DNA of 64,000 bases, taken from contig NZ_BKAJ01000011.1 in assembly GCF_007992495.1 (NCBI RefSeq), positions 16,402 to 80,401 of the forward strand, read 5' to 3'. The notes below the pieces were generated by a model. It was given only the letters and a program-made list of their open reading frames with translations. It had not been told where the DNA came from and made no database searches. Source of the DNA: Reyranella soli. GTDB taxonomy: Bacteria; Pseudomonadota; Alphaproteobacteria; Reyranellales; Reyranellaceae. The first letter of the stretch is position 1; each line of letters opens with the position of its first letter. Of the stretch, positions 42,121 through 50,660 are shown piece by piece. The translations under genes and the position numbers were made by a program.

Positions 42121-43665
42121 CTAGACAGGGCGGAAAATGTTGCGGCCATCCTTCTCGCCGACCGCTACTTTACGCCCAAGCTGCTCCTTCGTCAGCATGT
42201 CGGCCAGCAGCGCCGGATCGTCGGCCGCCATGGCCACAAATCTCTCGCCCGAGCTGTCGAGGCGGCCGTAGATGTAGCCTTTTTCCGGCGCGGACTTGCC
42301 GAAGGTGACGCAATAGGTCTCGATCGTGCCGGTGCCGCTGGGCCTGGTGTTGACCCGTTGCTTCGACCCCGCATCGAGCTCGGCCTGCAGCTTCTTGGGA
42401 TCCTCGCGCCGCCATGGCCCCTTGGTCGGCTCGGTCGAGTAAAGGCCGGCGGAATGCTTGGTGAGGTAGTTGCCGTTGGCCGTCACCATGCCGAACGACC
42501 CGGGCGCCTTGCGCACCACGTTCATCATCTCGGCGATCGAGTGCGTGACGTAGTTGTTGCCCGGCCCGCCGAAGAAGGGGAGACCGCCGGTGACGCTGAT
42601 CGGGCGCCGATCGTCGTCGGCGATGCCGATCTCCTTCATCGCCACCTCGACCGCCGAGGGGAAGCAGCTGTAGAGGTCGAAGGCCGCCACATCGGCCGCC
42701 GTCTTGCCCGCCATGTCGAAGGCCACGCGCGCGCAGCCGCGGATCGCCGGCGAGGCATCGAGCCGCTCGCGCTCGGACACGACCCAGGTGTCGGTGCCGT
42801 CGGCGCAGCCGTGCAGGAACACCCAGCGGTCCTGCGGGATGCCCCATTCGCGCGCCTTCTCGACCGACGTCATCAGCACGGCGGAAGCCTGATCGATGAT
42901 GGCGTTGGAATTCATCAGGCGCGGGTAGGGGAAGCAGATCCAGCGATTATCGTTGGAGATCGTCGCCAGGCGCTCGGCACTGTAGCCCTCCCGGCGCGTC
43001 GCCAGCGGATTGGCCTTGGCGACCGCAGCCAGTCGCTCGAACAGCCGGCCCATCGCGGTCATGTGGCTCGCTACGTCGCGCTTCAGCCCGCCGCGGATGG
43101 CGTTCTCCAGCAGGGGATAGAAGTGGATCGCGGCCCGAAGGTCGTGCCGTGCCTCCTCGTCGGAGAAGCCGAAGCGCTTGTCGCCGATGCGCGTCGGCTC
43201 GCCACCCGGATCCTCGTTGTGGTCGATCTTGAGCCCAGCCTTCCGGGCATTCTGGGTCGAGCGCAGCAGTTCGGCGCCGCAGATCAAGGCCAGCCCGGTC
43301 TCGCCGTTCGCGATCTCCTCGGCGAAGCGGTTGACGAGGTACTGGGGCGTGTTGCCGCCCTGATGAGTGTAGATCGACTGGCGCGGCGTGGCGCCGAGGC
43401 GGTTGGCGACACTCTTGGGCGGATTGGTGCAACGGCCGAACGGCGAGGCGAAGCGCGGGCTGACGTCGGGAAAGAATTCCAGGACCGCCACCGCATCGAG
43501 CTTGCGGCCAAGCGCCTCCGCGCCGATCGCGGCGCCGGTGTCGGCGAGCGCCAGCCGCGCGGCTTCCGCGGCGAAGGCGACATTGGAATGCTCGCTCGAC
43601 GGCAGGCTGGTGGTGTCGGTGATCTGGCCGCAGCCGACCAGGATGGGCGTCCGTGGATCGATCAC
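42121..43665 (-). CDS. Thiolase-like acetyl-CoA acetyltransferase protein
   Basis: 514 residues of the thiolase superfamily, SCP2/DitF-like branch with a C-terminal OB-type extension (from ~420). The N-terminal part PRTPILVGCGQITDTTSLPSS and the later NGNYLTKHSAGLYSTEP are typical. The start is GTG at 43665, overlapping the CoA-transferase stop by GTGA. Canonical degradative thiolases have a Cys nucleophile in the N-terminal half; here I cannot place it with certainty, so a condensing or non-catalytic role is possible. It belongs to a CoA-transferase/dioxygenase operon. Confidence 0.82.
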   Translation of the reverse strand: MIDPRTPILVGCGQITDTTSLPSSEHSNVAFAAEAARLALADTGAAIGAEALGRKLDAVAVLEFFPDVSPRFASPFGRCTNPPKSVANRLGATPRQSIYTHQGGNTPQYLVNRFAEEIANGETGLALICGAELLRSTQNARKAGLKIDHNEDPGGEPTRIGDKRFGFSDEEARHDLRAAIHFYPLLENAIRGGLKRDVASHMTAMGRLFERLAAVAKANPLATRREGYSAERLATISNDNRWICFPYPRLMNSNAIIDQASAVLMTSVEKAREWGIPQDRWVFLHGCADGTDTWVVSERERLDASPAIRGCARVAFDMAGKTAADVAAFDLYSCFPSAVEVAMKEIGIADDDRRPISVTGGLPFFGGPGNNYVTHSIAEMMNVVRKAPGSFGMVTANGNYLTKHSAGLYSTEPTKGPWRREDPKKLQAELDAGSKQRVNTRPSGTGTIETYCVTFGKSAPEKGYIYGRLDSSGERFVAMAADDPALLADMLTKEQLGRKVAVGEKDGRNIFRPV

Positions 43666-44825
43666 TTCACGAGCGCCTTGATCTCGGCCTCGTCGAGGCC
43701 GGCTTCCTGCAGGACCTTCTTCGTATGCTCGCCAAGGTCGGCGACCTTGGGCCCGCTCTGCACCGGCGAACCGGAGAAGCGGAACGGCGGCGCCGGCGAC
43801 TTGTAGCTGCCGCCACTGTCCTCGATGGTGCAGAGCGAGCCGCGATGCTCGACCTGCGCATCCTGCAGGGCCTCGGTGACGGTGAGATAGGGCGAGCAGG
43901 GCACGCCGTGCTTCTCCAGCGCGGCCACGCACTCCCTGACTGTAAGCGTCCTCGACCACGCCTCGAATTCGTCGACGAACTGGTCCCAGTTCATGCGCCG
44001 GTCGGCGTATTTCTCGAAGCGCGGATCGGTCAGCCAGTCACGCCGGCCGGCGGCCGTGGCCATGTCCTGGAAGGTGCGCTCGCTCGCCGTCGCCAGCATG
44101 ACGAAGCCGTCCTTCGCCTCGACCGGCCCGTACATCGGCCGCGACGGCATGTCGAAGTCGAACTGTGCGCGGTTGACCTCACCCAGAAGCATGCCGACCA
44201 GGGCCTCGAACATCGACACATCGACCATCTGGCCCTTGCCGGTGACGTGGCGCTGGTGCAGCGCGGCCAGAATGCCGCCCAGCGCATAGGCGCCGCTGGC
44301 ATAGTCGGCGACGAAGATGCCGCAATTGTCCGGCCGCTGGCGACCCTGCTGGTAGACGAGATGCGCCATGTCGTAGCCGGTCGAAGCATGGATCACGGGC
44401 GCATAGGCCGGCCGGCCGGCGGCGGGGCCGGTCTGGCCGTAGCCCGAGATGGCGCCGTAGATGATCTTGGGATTGATCTTGGCGAGCTCGGGATAGTCGA
44501 GGCCGAGCCGTTTCATGACGCCGGGCCGGTAATTCTCGACCACGATATCGACCGTCTTCACCAGAGCCTTCACCGCCGCGATCGCCTCGGGTTTCTTGAG
44601 GTCGAGCACGATGCAGCGCTTGCCGGCATTGAGTTGGCCGAACATGGTGCCGGCGCCGTTGCGCTGCACCGGACGGCTGCGCATCAGGTCGCCCTCGGGC
44701 GATTCGATCTTGATCACGTCGGCGCCCATGTCAGCCAAGAGGCGCGTGCAGTGCGGCCCGGCGATGGTGGTCGAGAAGTCGAGCACGCGCACGCCGTGTA
44801 GCGGTCTGTTGTTCGCGTCGGTCAT
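43662..44825 (-). CDS. Class III CoA-transferase (CaiB/BaiF family)
   Basis: 387 residues. The N-terminus GVRVLDFSTTIAGPHCTRLLADMGADVIKIE is the family signature. The following RCIVLDLKKPE and VVENYRPGVMKRLGLDY segments hold CoA-binding residues. The nucleophile aspartate is expected in the segment NCGIFVADYASGAYA. The family moves CoA between acids or racemises alpha-methylacyl-CoA. It stands upstream of the thiolase-like gene (4-base overlap) and downstream of an EamA transporter, consistent with activation of a carboxylic acid. Confidence 0.92.
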   Translation of the reverse strand: MTDANNRPLHGVRVLDFSTTIAGPHCTRLLADMGADVIKIESPEGDLMRSRPVQRNGAGTMFGQLNAGKRCIVLDLKKPEAIAAVKALVKTVDIVVENYRPGVMKRLGLDYPELAKINPKIIYGAISGYGQTGPAAGRPAYAPVIHASTGYDMAHLVYQQGRQRPDNCGIFVADYASGAYALGGILAALHQRHVTGKGQMVDVSMFEALVGMLLGEVNRAQFDFDMPSRPMYGPVEAKDGFVMLATASERTFQDMATAAGRRDWLTDPRFEKYADRRMNWDQFVDEFEAWSRTLTVRECVAALEKHGVPCSPYLTVTEALQDAQVEHRGSLCTIEDSGGSYKSPAPPFRFSGSPVQSGPKVADLGEHTKKVLQEAGLDEAEIKALVK

Positions 44826-44830
44826 TTCAA

Positions 44831-45736
44831 TCACCGGCCAATGAGGATGAGCACGACGCCTCCGATCACCAGGATACTGCCCAGCCATTCGCCGGCCGAC
44901 GGCCGCTCCTTGAGCACCAGATGCGAGGCGATGAAGGTGAAGACAAGCTCTATCTGGCCGACGGCGCGCACCAGCGCGGCATTCTCCAAGGTCATGGCGA
45001 GCGCCCAGCCGGCCGAGCCGAGCACGCTGAAAATGCCGACCCAGATCGACGACCGCCAGTTGACCCAGACCTTGCCGAGCTGCGGGCGGTCGCGCCGCGA
45101 CAGGTAAAGGCCCATCAACACGACCTGGATAGTGTTCATGCAGGCCAGCACGGTGATGCCGCGCACCCAGAAGTCGCCATCGGGAATGAGCTTGGAGGCT
45201 TCGCGGATGGTGCCGGCGGCGATCGCGAAGATCGCCCCCGAGAGCATGCCGTAGAGCGCGCCCTTGTGCGTGAGGTCGGCCAGCACGCTGCGCACATTGG
45301 CGAACGAGCCGCGCACGCTCAGGATCGCCACGCCGCCCAGGCAGACCATGATCCCCATCCACGCCAGCAGGTGCAGAGGCTCATGGGAGATGTAGGTGGC
45401 GAACAGTGCCACCCACACCGTCTCGGTCTTGGAATAGACCGTGCCGACCGCGTAGTTGCGCAGCGAGAAGGCGTGGATCATCAGCGACGTCGCCACGATC
45501 TGGGCGACGCCTGCGATGGTGACCAGGCCGAGGAAGGCAAGCGTGATATGCGGCACCTGCCGGCCGGTGCCGAATACCAGGAAGGCCAGCGCCCCCAGGG
45601 CCAGCGGTGCGCCATAAAGATATCGGACGAAGTTGGCGCCATCGACGCTCAGCACGCCACGTATTTTCTGCTGCATCGTCGTGCGGATGTTCTGACACAG
45701 CGCAGCGAAGATGGTGATCGGTATCCAGAGCGGCAC
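44831..45736 (-). CDS. EamA/DMT family transporter
   Basis: 301 residues with about ten membrane helices in two EamA repeats. The second repeat contains FAIAAGTIREASKLIPDG and ALVRAVGQIELVFTFIASHLVLKERPSAGEWLG. Members export or import metabolites. The GTG start at 45736 has an excellent ribosome site (gggagg). It is the first gene of the EamA-CoA-transferase-thiolase-dioxygenase run, with 5 bp to the next gene, so it may move the substrate of that pathway. Confidence 0.88.
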   Translation of the reverse strand: MPLWIPITIFAALCQNIRTTMQQKIRGVLSVDGANFVRYLYGAPLALGALAFLVFGTGRQVPHITLAFLGLVTIAGVAQIVATSLMIHAFSLRNYAVGTVYSKTETVWVALFATYISHEPLHLLAWMGIMVCLGGVAILSVRGSFANVRSVLADLTHKGALYGMLSGAIFAIAAGTIREASKLIPDGDFWVRGITVLACMNTIQVVLMGLYLSRRDRPQLGKVWVNWRSSIWVGIFSVLGSAGWALAMTLENAALVRAVGQIELVFTFIASHLVLKERPSAGEWLGSILVIGGVVLILIGR

Positions 45737-45787
45737 GTTTCCTCCCGGTCGCCAGTCTAAGGAATTGGCAGGTGTACGTCTGCGGCG

Positions 45788-46303
45788 TCAATTCCGCGGG
45801 TCGAGAGCGACGGCCATGAGAACTTCGTCGTAGTAGCGGCCGTTCTGCTTCAGGGCGTGGACTTCATGTCCGTAGGCGACGAATCCGCAACTGCGATAGA
45901 GCCGCTGTGCCGTTTCGTTTTCGGCGACGACGCTCAGTTGCACCAGTTCAACGCGCTCGCGCGCATGAGCGAGAACGGCTTCGACGAGGGGTTTGGCGGC
46001 GCCCGTGCCGCGTGCGCTGGGGCGAACGTACATGCCCCACAGGAAGCCCTTGTGGGCCCGCTTGTCTCCGGCCTGCGTGCGGTAGCCGGCCATGCCGAGA
46101 AGATCGCTTCCACGGAAGGCCCCGAATACATCCGCCTTCGCCAAAACCTCTTCGAATTGGGCCAGCGATTGCGAGCACTCCTGCTCGAAGGTGCTGCCGA
46201 ACGCCTCCGGGGCCTGTTGAAGCGCTTCCAGCCGGATCTCCCTGAACAGGGAGGCGTCGGATGGAAGCAGTCGGCGGATCTGGATCTGGGACCTGTCTGT
46301 CAT
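45788..46303 (-). CDS. GNAT family N-acetyltransferase
   Basis: 171 residues. The acetyl-CoA motif is GMYVRPSARGTGAAKPLVEAVLAHA and the following helix-strand QLSVVAENETAQRLYRSCGFVAYG is motif B; together they are textbook GNAT. The start MTDRSQIQIRRLLPSD is the usual N-terminus. The protein substrate or small-molecule acceptor is unknown. It is divergent from the Bug solute-binding protein gene, 93 bp away. Confidence 0.9.
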   Translation of the reverse strand: MTDRSQIQIRRLLPSDASLFREIRLEALQQAPEAFGSTFEQECSQSLAQFEEVLAKADVFGAFRGSDLLGMAGYRTQAGDKRAHKGFLWGMYVRPSARGTGAAKPLVEAVLAHARERVELVQLSVVAENETAQRLYRSCGFVAYGHEVHALKQNGRYYDEVLMAVALDPRN

Positions 46304-46396
46304 TCCAAACTCTATGAATCGGCAGCGACCCTGAGTAAAGTCCGGGCCGTTTTCACAGCAAGTGACCTGGCAGCGAACGCAGGGAGGAAACGAACA

Positions 46397-47383
46397 ATGT
46401 CGCGAAGAGCGATAGCACGTCGAAGGGTCGTCACGGCGGCGCTCGCGGCACCATTGCTCTCGTCGGCCGGCTGGGCGCAGGGCGCTTGGCCGACCAAGCC
46501 CATCCGCATCGTCGTGCCGTTCAACCCAGGCGGCGCGATCGACGCCCTGGTGCGCGTCATCGCCGACGGTCTGACGGCCAAGCTCGGCCAGCAGGTGCTG
46601 GTCGATCCCAAGCCCGGCGCCAATACCATCGTCGGCTCCGAGATCGTCGCCAAGGCTCCGCCCGACGGCTACACCTTCCTGATCACCACCAACTCCACCC
46701 ACACCAACAACCCGTCGCTCTACGCCAAGCTGCCGTTCGATCCCGCCAAGGACCTGATGCCGGTGTCGCTGGTCTCGCTCGGCACCATTCTGGTCCTGGT
46801 CAAGGCCGACGCGCCGTTCAGCGACCTGCGCGGCATGGCCAAGTGGGTGAAGGACCTGGGACGGCCCGCCACCTACGGCAGCTGGGGAATCGGCTCGAGC
46901 GGCCATCTCTACGGCTTGATGTTCGAGCAGGCGCTGGGCGGCCACTACAGCCATGTGCCTTATCGCGGCGACGTGCCGGCCATCCAGGACGTGTCGAACG
47001 GCACGCTCGACATCACTTGGGCCAGCCCGACCAGCGCCAAGCCGCAGATCGACGCCGGCCGCGTCAAGCCGCTCGCCGTGGCGGGGTCGAAGCGCTCGGC
47101 CTCCGTGCCCCAGCTGTCGACCTTCGCCGAGCAGCTCGTTGCCGGCTTCGACCTCAGCCTGTTCGTCGCGGCCTATGCGCCCGCCGGCACGCCGGCCGAG
47201 ATCGTCGACCGCATGTCGCGCGAGATCAAAGACGTGATCAGAGAGCCTGCGGTCGCCGAGAAGCTGATCGCCCAGGGCCAGACGCCGGTCGGCTCGACAC
47301 CCAAGGAGCTCAGCGACATGCTGGCGCGCGAGACCCCGATCTGGGCCGAGCTGATCCGCCAGTCCGGCGCCAAAGTGGAGTAA
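46397..47383 (+). CDS. Tripartite tricarboxylate transporter binding protein (Bug)
   Basis: 328 residues of the Bug/TctC family. The N-terminus (IARRRVVTAALAAPLLSSAGWAQ) is a signal peptide with an arginine run, possibly Tat. The mature protein begins with WPTKPIRIVVPFNPGGAIDALVRV and has the family loops KPGANTIVGSEIVAKAPPDG and PYRGDVPAIQDVSNGTLD. It binds a carboxylate in the periplasm. No TctA/TctB membrane genes are adjacent, as is common for expanded Bug families. The Rieske gene starts 2 bp after its stop, so both are probably cotranscribed. Confidence 0.92.
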   Translation: MSRRAIARRRVVTAALAAPLLSSAGWAQGAWPTKPIRIVVPFNPGGAIDALVRVIADGLTAKLGQQVLVDPKPGANTIVGSEIVAKAPPDGYTFLITTNSTHTNNPSLYAKLPFDPAKDLMPVSLVSLGTILVLVKADAPFSDLRGMAKWVKDLGRPATYGSWGIGSSGHLYGLMFEQALGGHYSHVPYRGDVPAIQDVSNGTLDITWASPTSAKPQIDAGRVKPLAVAGSKRSASVPQLSTFAEQLVAGFDLSLFVAAYAPAGTPAEIVDRMSREIKDVIREPAVAEKLIAQGQTPVGSTPKELSDMLARETPIWAELIRQSGAKVE

Positions 47384-47385
47384 CC

Positions 47386-48567
47386 ATGAGTGTCACTGAC
47401 TTCGGCTCGGCCTATGCGCGCAAGCCGCCCAACTACAACGCCAAGCTGACCGAGGTTGGCCGCGGCACGCCGATGGGCGAGCTCCTGCGCCGCTATTGGC
47501 ACCCCGCGGGCATCGCCGCCGATGCCGGCGCCACGCCGCGCCCGGTGAAGGTTTTAGGCGAGGAGCTGATCCTGTTCCGCGACGGGCAGGGGCGGGCGGG
47601 CCTGGTCTACCCGCGCTGCTGCCATCGCGGCACGACGCTGTACTACGGCAAGATCGAGGAGCGCGGCATCCGCTGCTGCTATCACGGCTGGCTGTTCGAC
47701 GTCGAAGGCCACTGCCTGGAAATGCCGTGCGAGCCCAACCCGAGCGGGCCGCAATGCCAGCGCGTGCGCCAGCCCTGGTATCCGGTCGAGGAACGCTACG
47801 GCCTGGTCTTCGCCTATCTCGGCCCGCCGGAGAAGAAGCCGGTGCTGCCGCGCTACGAGTGCCTCGAGGTGATGGGCCCAGGCGAGTTCGTCGAGGCCGA
47901 CGATTCAAGCATCGGCAGCGGCGGCATCGTGATTGCGCCGTGCAACTGGCTGCAGCACTTCGAGAACGTGGTCGATCCGTACCATGTGCCCGTCCTGCAC
48001 GGCACCTTCTCCGGCCCGCAGTTCGTCGAGCAGATGGCGACCTTCCCCAAGGTGAAGTTCGAGTACGGCCCGCGCGGCGTGAAGGCGACCTCGATCCGGC
48101 CCGGGCCCAACGGCAAGCGTTTCCGCCGCATCACCGAGGCCATCGTGCCGACCCTGCGCCTGGTCGCCAATCCGCGAGTGGCGCAATACGGCATGGTCGA
48201 ATCGATCGGCTGGACCCTGCCGATCGACGACACGCACTACCGCATCTATGTCGCCGGCCGGGTGAAGGAGAAGGGCGAGCTCGCCAAGTTCAAGTCGCGC
48301 TACAACGGCAAGACCTGGGCCGAGCTCTCGCCGGAGGAGCACCAGCAGTTCCCGGGCGACACCGAGGCGCAGGTCGGCCAGGGCGCCATCACCTTCCACT
48401 CCGAGGAGCATCTGATGTCGTCCGACCAGGGCGTGTCGATGCTGCGCCTTTTCCTCCGCAAGCAGGTCGACACCGTCGCGGCGGGCGGCGATCCCGTCGG
48501 TGTGGCCTTCGACGAGGAGAGCGCCTACGTGAAGTTCGACGCGGGACAGTTCCTCGACGAAGTCTGA
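47386..48567 (+). CDS. Rieske 2Fe-2S ring-hydroxylating oxygenase subunit
   Basis: 393 residues. The Rieske cluster ligands are Cys78-x-His80 and Cys97-x-x-His100 (PRCCHRG and CCYHGW). The catalytic part contains the mononuclear-iron motif region NWLQHFENVVDPYHVPVLHGT with two histidines. This matches the phthalate/vanillate-type Rieske oxygenase alpha subunits, which need a separate reductase; none is adjacent. A ring-demethylating or ring-hydroxylating reaction is likely but the substrate is unknown. tggag precedes the ATG. It follows the Bug-type binding protein directly. Confidence 0.9.
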   Translation: MSVTDFGSAYARKPPNYNAKLTEVGRGTPMGELLRRYWHPAGIAADAGATPRPVKVLGEELILFRDGQGRAGLVYPRCCHRGTTLYYGKIEERGIRCCYHGWLFDVEGHCLEMPCEPNPSGPQCQRVRQPWYPVEERYGLVFAYLGPPEKKPVLPRYECLEVMGPGEFVEADDSSIGSGGIVIAPCNWLQHFENVVDPYHVPVLHGTFSGPQFVEQMATFPKVKFEYGPRGVKATSIRPGPNGKRFRRITEAIVPTLRLVANPRVAQYGMVESIGWTLPIDDTHYRIYVAGRVKEKGELAKFKSRYNGKTWAELSPEEHQQFPGDTEAQVGQGAITFHSEEHLMSSDQGVSMLRLFLRKQVDTVAAGGDPVGVAFDEESAYVKFDAGQFLDEV

Positions 48568-48587
48568 TGCTGGGGGCGTCACTGAGG

Positions 48588-49652
48588 CTACGGGGCGTCG
48601 AGCAGCTGGGCGATCTCGTCGAGCAGGCGCGCGCGTCCCTTGTCGGGCCGCTCGAGATGGACGAAGTGCGTCGCCCCGGGCAGCGTGAGCAGCGTCACGC
48701 TGCGGGCCCGGCCGGCATCGCGTACGAAGGCATCCGCATCCTCAGGCCGGCTCCAGAAGTCGAGCTCCGATCGCACCACCAGCGTCGCGGCGGTGATGGC
48801 GCCGGCGTCGAACAACCGCCGGCCGCTCGCCTGATAGAAGCTGTCCTCGATGGCGCCCAGCGGCGCGCGAAAGGCGGCCGGCGTCCGCGATGGCGAAGTC
48901 GGATCGCTGGCCAGCGCGGCCCGTCCATAGGCGTCGGCGACGGCGGGATCGCGCCAGCTTGCCTTGTCCGGGACGGGGATCGAGCGGTCCCAGCCGGGAA
49001 ACAGCGAGGCGGCATCGTAGATGGCATAGCCGCCGGTGGCCGGATTGAAGCGGTGACGCTGGTTCGGATCGGCGTTGGCTGAGTCGGGACCCAGCGCGGA
49101 ATGCTGGGTGTTGCCGCCATAGAGTGCATTCAGCGTCACGAGGTGGCTGACATTGTCCGGCCATAGCGAGGCGTAGTAGGCGCACCACATGCCGCCTGTT
49201 GCCCATCCCAGCAAGGCTACGCGGTTGGCGCCCGAGCGCTGCTGGACCGCCTGAACCGCGGCGTGGATATCGCGGACGACCTCGTGCGCCCGCGACAGCG
49301 GCTTGCTCTCCTTCGCCGGTCGTGACAGGGCGTCGGGGCGATCGGAACCGCCATAGCCGCGGGCATCCATGATGTAGACGACACGCCTCAGGCGCTCCGC
49401 CAGATCCGCGCCGAAGGAGCCGCCCGGGACCTCGAGATCGAACGAGGCGAGACCCGGGACACGCGCGCCATGCACCAGGATGAGAGGGGCGCCGTCGCCG
49501 GCATTGGCCGGCCTCAGCTCGCGCAGCTGGATGCCCACCCCGTCCGCCGTAGTGACACGAAAGTCGCTGCGTCGAATGTCGGCGGCCAAGGCCGGCGCCG
49601 CGGCGCTCGCGAGCATGACACCAACCCCAAGCATCAACAGAACCGTCGACAT
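48588..49652 (-). CDS. Secreted alpha/beta hydrolase
   Basis: 354 residues. The N-terminus (VLLMLGVGVMLASAAAPALA) is a signal peptide. The fold begins with PLILVHGARVPGLASFDLE, and the nucleophile elbow is in VALLGWATGGMWCAYYASLW. That loop reads G-W-A-T-G-G instead of the usual G-x-S-x-G, so the nucleophile serine appears to be missing and hydrolysis is uncertain. The C-terminal GATHFVHLERPDKGRARLLDE carries the expected histidine. It is divergent from a LysR gene (49748), its probable regulator. Confidence 0.85.
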   Translation of the reverse strand: MSTVLLMLGVGVMLASAAAPALAADIRRSDFRVTTADGVGIQLRELRPANAGDGAPLILVHGARVPGLASFDLEVPGGSFGADLAERLRRVVYIMDARGYGGSDRPDALSRPAKESKPLSRAHEVVRDIHAAVQAVQQRSGANRVALLGWATGGMWCAYYASLWPDNVSHLVTLNALYGGNTQHSALGPDSANADPNQRHRFNPATGGYAIYDAASLFPGWDRSIPVPDKASWRDPAVADAYGRAALASDPTSPSRTPAAFRAPLGAIEDSFYQASGRRLFDAGAITAATLVVRSELDFWSRPEDADAFVRDAGRARSVTLLTLPGATHFVHLERPDKGRARLLDEIAQLLDAP

Positions 49653-49728
49653 TCGCCCTCCTGGTCAGGTGCAAAAGAGCTTGGCGTTTGGGCCGCAATA
49701 TCTGAAATACCAAATGACTTGTCCTGCA

Positions 49729-49743
49729 ATACAATGAAAGTAT
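49729..49743. promoter_or_regulatory. LysR-type operator candidate
   Basis: ATAC-N7-GTAT is a dyad of the T-N11-A type, 4 bp ahead of the lysR start at 49748 and within the gap to the divergent hydrolase. It overlaps the translation start region, so binding would fit autorepression. The call rests on symmetry and place only. Confidence 0.4.
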
Positions 49744-49747
49744 CGCG

Positions 49748-50647
49748 ATGATCGACCTTCGCCAGTATCGCCAGTTCGTGGCCGTCGCCGAGGAGATGAA
49801 CTTCCGCCGCGCCGCCGAACGGCTGCGCATGGCGCAACCGCCATTGACCGCCGCCATCCGCCGGGTCGAGGCGGAACTCGGCGTCGCCCTGCTCGAGCGC
49901 ACCAACCGGGTCGAGCGGATGACGCCCGCCGGCGAAGTGTTCCTGCTCGAGGCGCGACGGGTGCTGGCGCAGAGCGAACGCGCCATCGAGCAGGCGCGGC
50001 GGGCAGGCGAGGGGCTGGTAGGCTCGCTGCGCATCACCTTCGTGGCCACGGCGGCGCACGAGATGCTGCCTCGGATCGTGCGCAGCTTTCGCGCCCGTCA
50101 TGGCGACGTCTCGCTCGAACTGCAGGAAGCGACGACCGCGCAGCAGGCCAACGCGCTGGTCGATGACCGCGCGGACATAGGCCTCGTCGCCCTGCCGCTG
50201 CTCGAAGGGGCGTCTTTGAACACGGTCAGCCTGCGCAGGGCCGCGCTCGTCGCGGCCCTGCCTCAGGAGCACCCGCTGGCTTCACGCACGAAACTCGGCC
50301 TGGCCGACCTCGCCCGCGACCCGTGGATTCTCTTTCCGCCGGCCCTCGGGCCTGGACTGCACCGGCGCGTCGTCTCGGCCTGCGCACGGGCAGGCTTCGC
50401 CCCCACCGTCGTGCAACGGGCCGTGCAGATGGACACCATCGTCAGCCTCGTCGCGGCGGGGCTGGGTGTCTCCGTGGTGCCGCCGGCGCTGGGGGAGGCC
50501 GGCCGGCCCGGTGTTCGTTTCCAGCCGCTCCAGGGCCGCGGCACGCCGATCCGCTACGAACTGGGCCTCGCCTACGCGCAGTCCTCGCCGCTGATCGACA
50601 GTTTCGTGGCCATCGCCCTAGAGGTCGGCGCCGATCGACGCCGCTGA
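49748..50647 (+). CDS. LysR family transcriptional regulator
   Basis: 299 residues. The N-terminal helix-turn-helix is MIDLRQYRQFVAVAEEMNFRR followed by AAERLRMAQPPLTAAIRRVEAEL. The effector domain contains VSLELQEATTAQQANALVDDRADIGLV and a C-terminal LVAAGLGVSVVPPALG. The pattern is close to CatR/BenM-type activators of aromatic catabolism, though this is not decisive. It is divergent from the secreted alpha/beta hydrolase. Confidence 0.92.
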   Translation: MIDLRQYRQFVAVAEEMNFRRAAERLRMAQPPLTAAIRRVEAELGVALLERTNRVERMTPAGEVFLLEARRVLAQSERAIEQARRAGEGLVGSLRITFVATAAHEMLPRIVRSFRARHGDVSLELQEATTAQQANALVDDRADIGLVALPLLEGASLNTVSLRRAALVAALPQEHPLASRTKLGLADLARDPWILFPPALGPGLHRRVVSACARAGFAPTVVQRAVQMDTIVSLVAAGLGVSVVPPALGEAGRPGVRFQPLQGRGTPIRYELGLAYAQSSPLIDSFVAIALEVGADRRR

Positions 50648-50660
50648 CAACCGCCGACGG

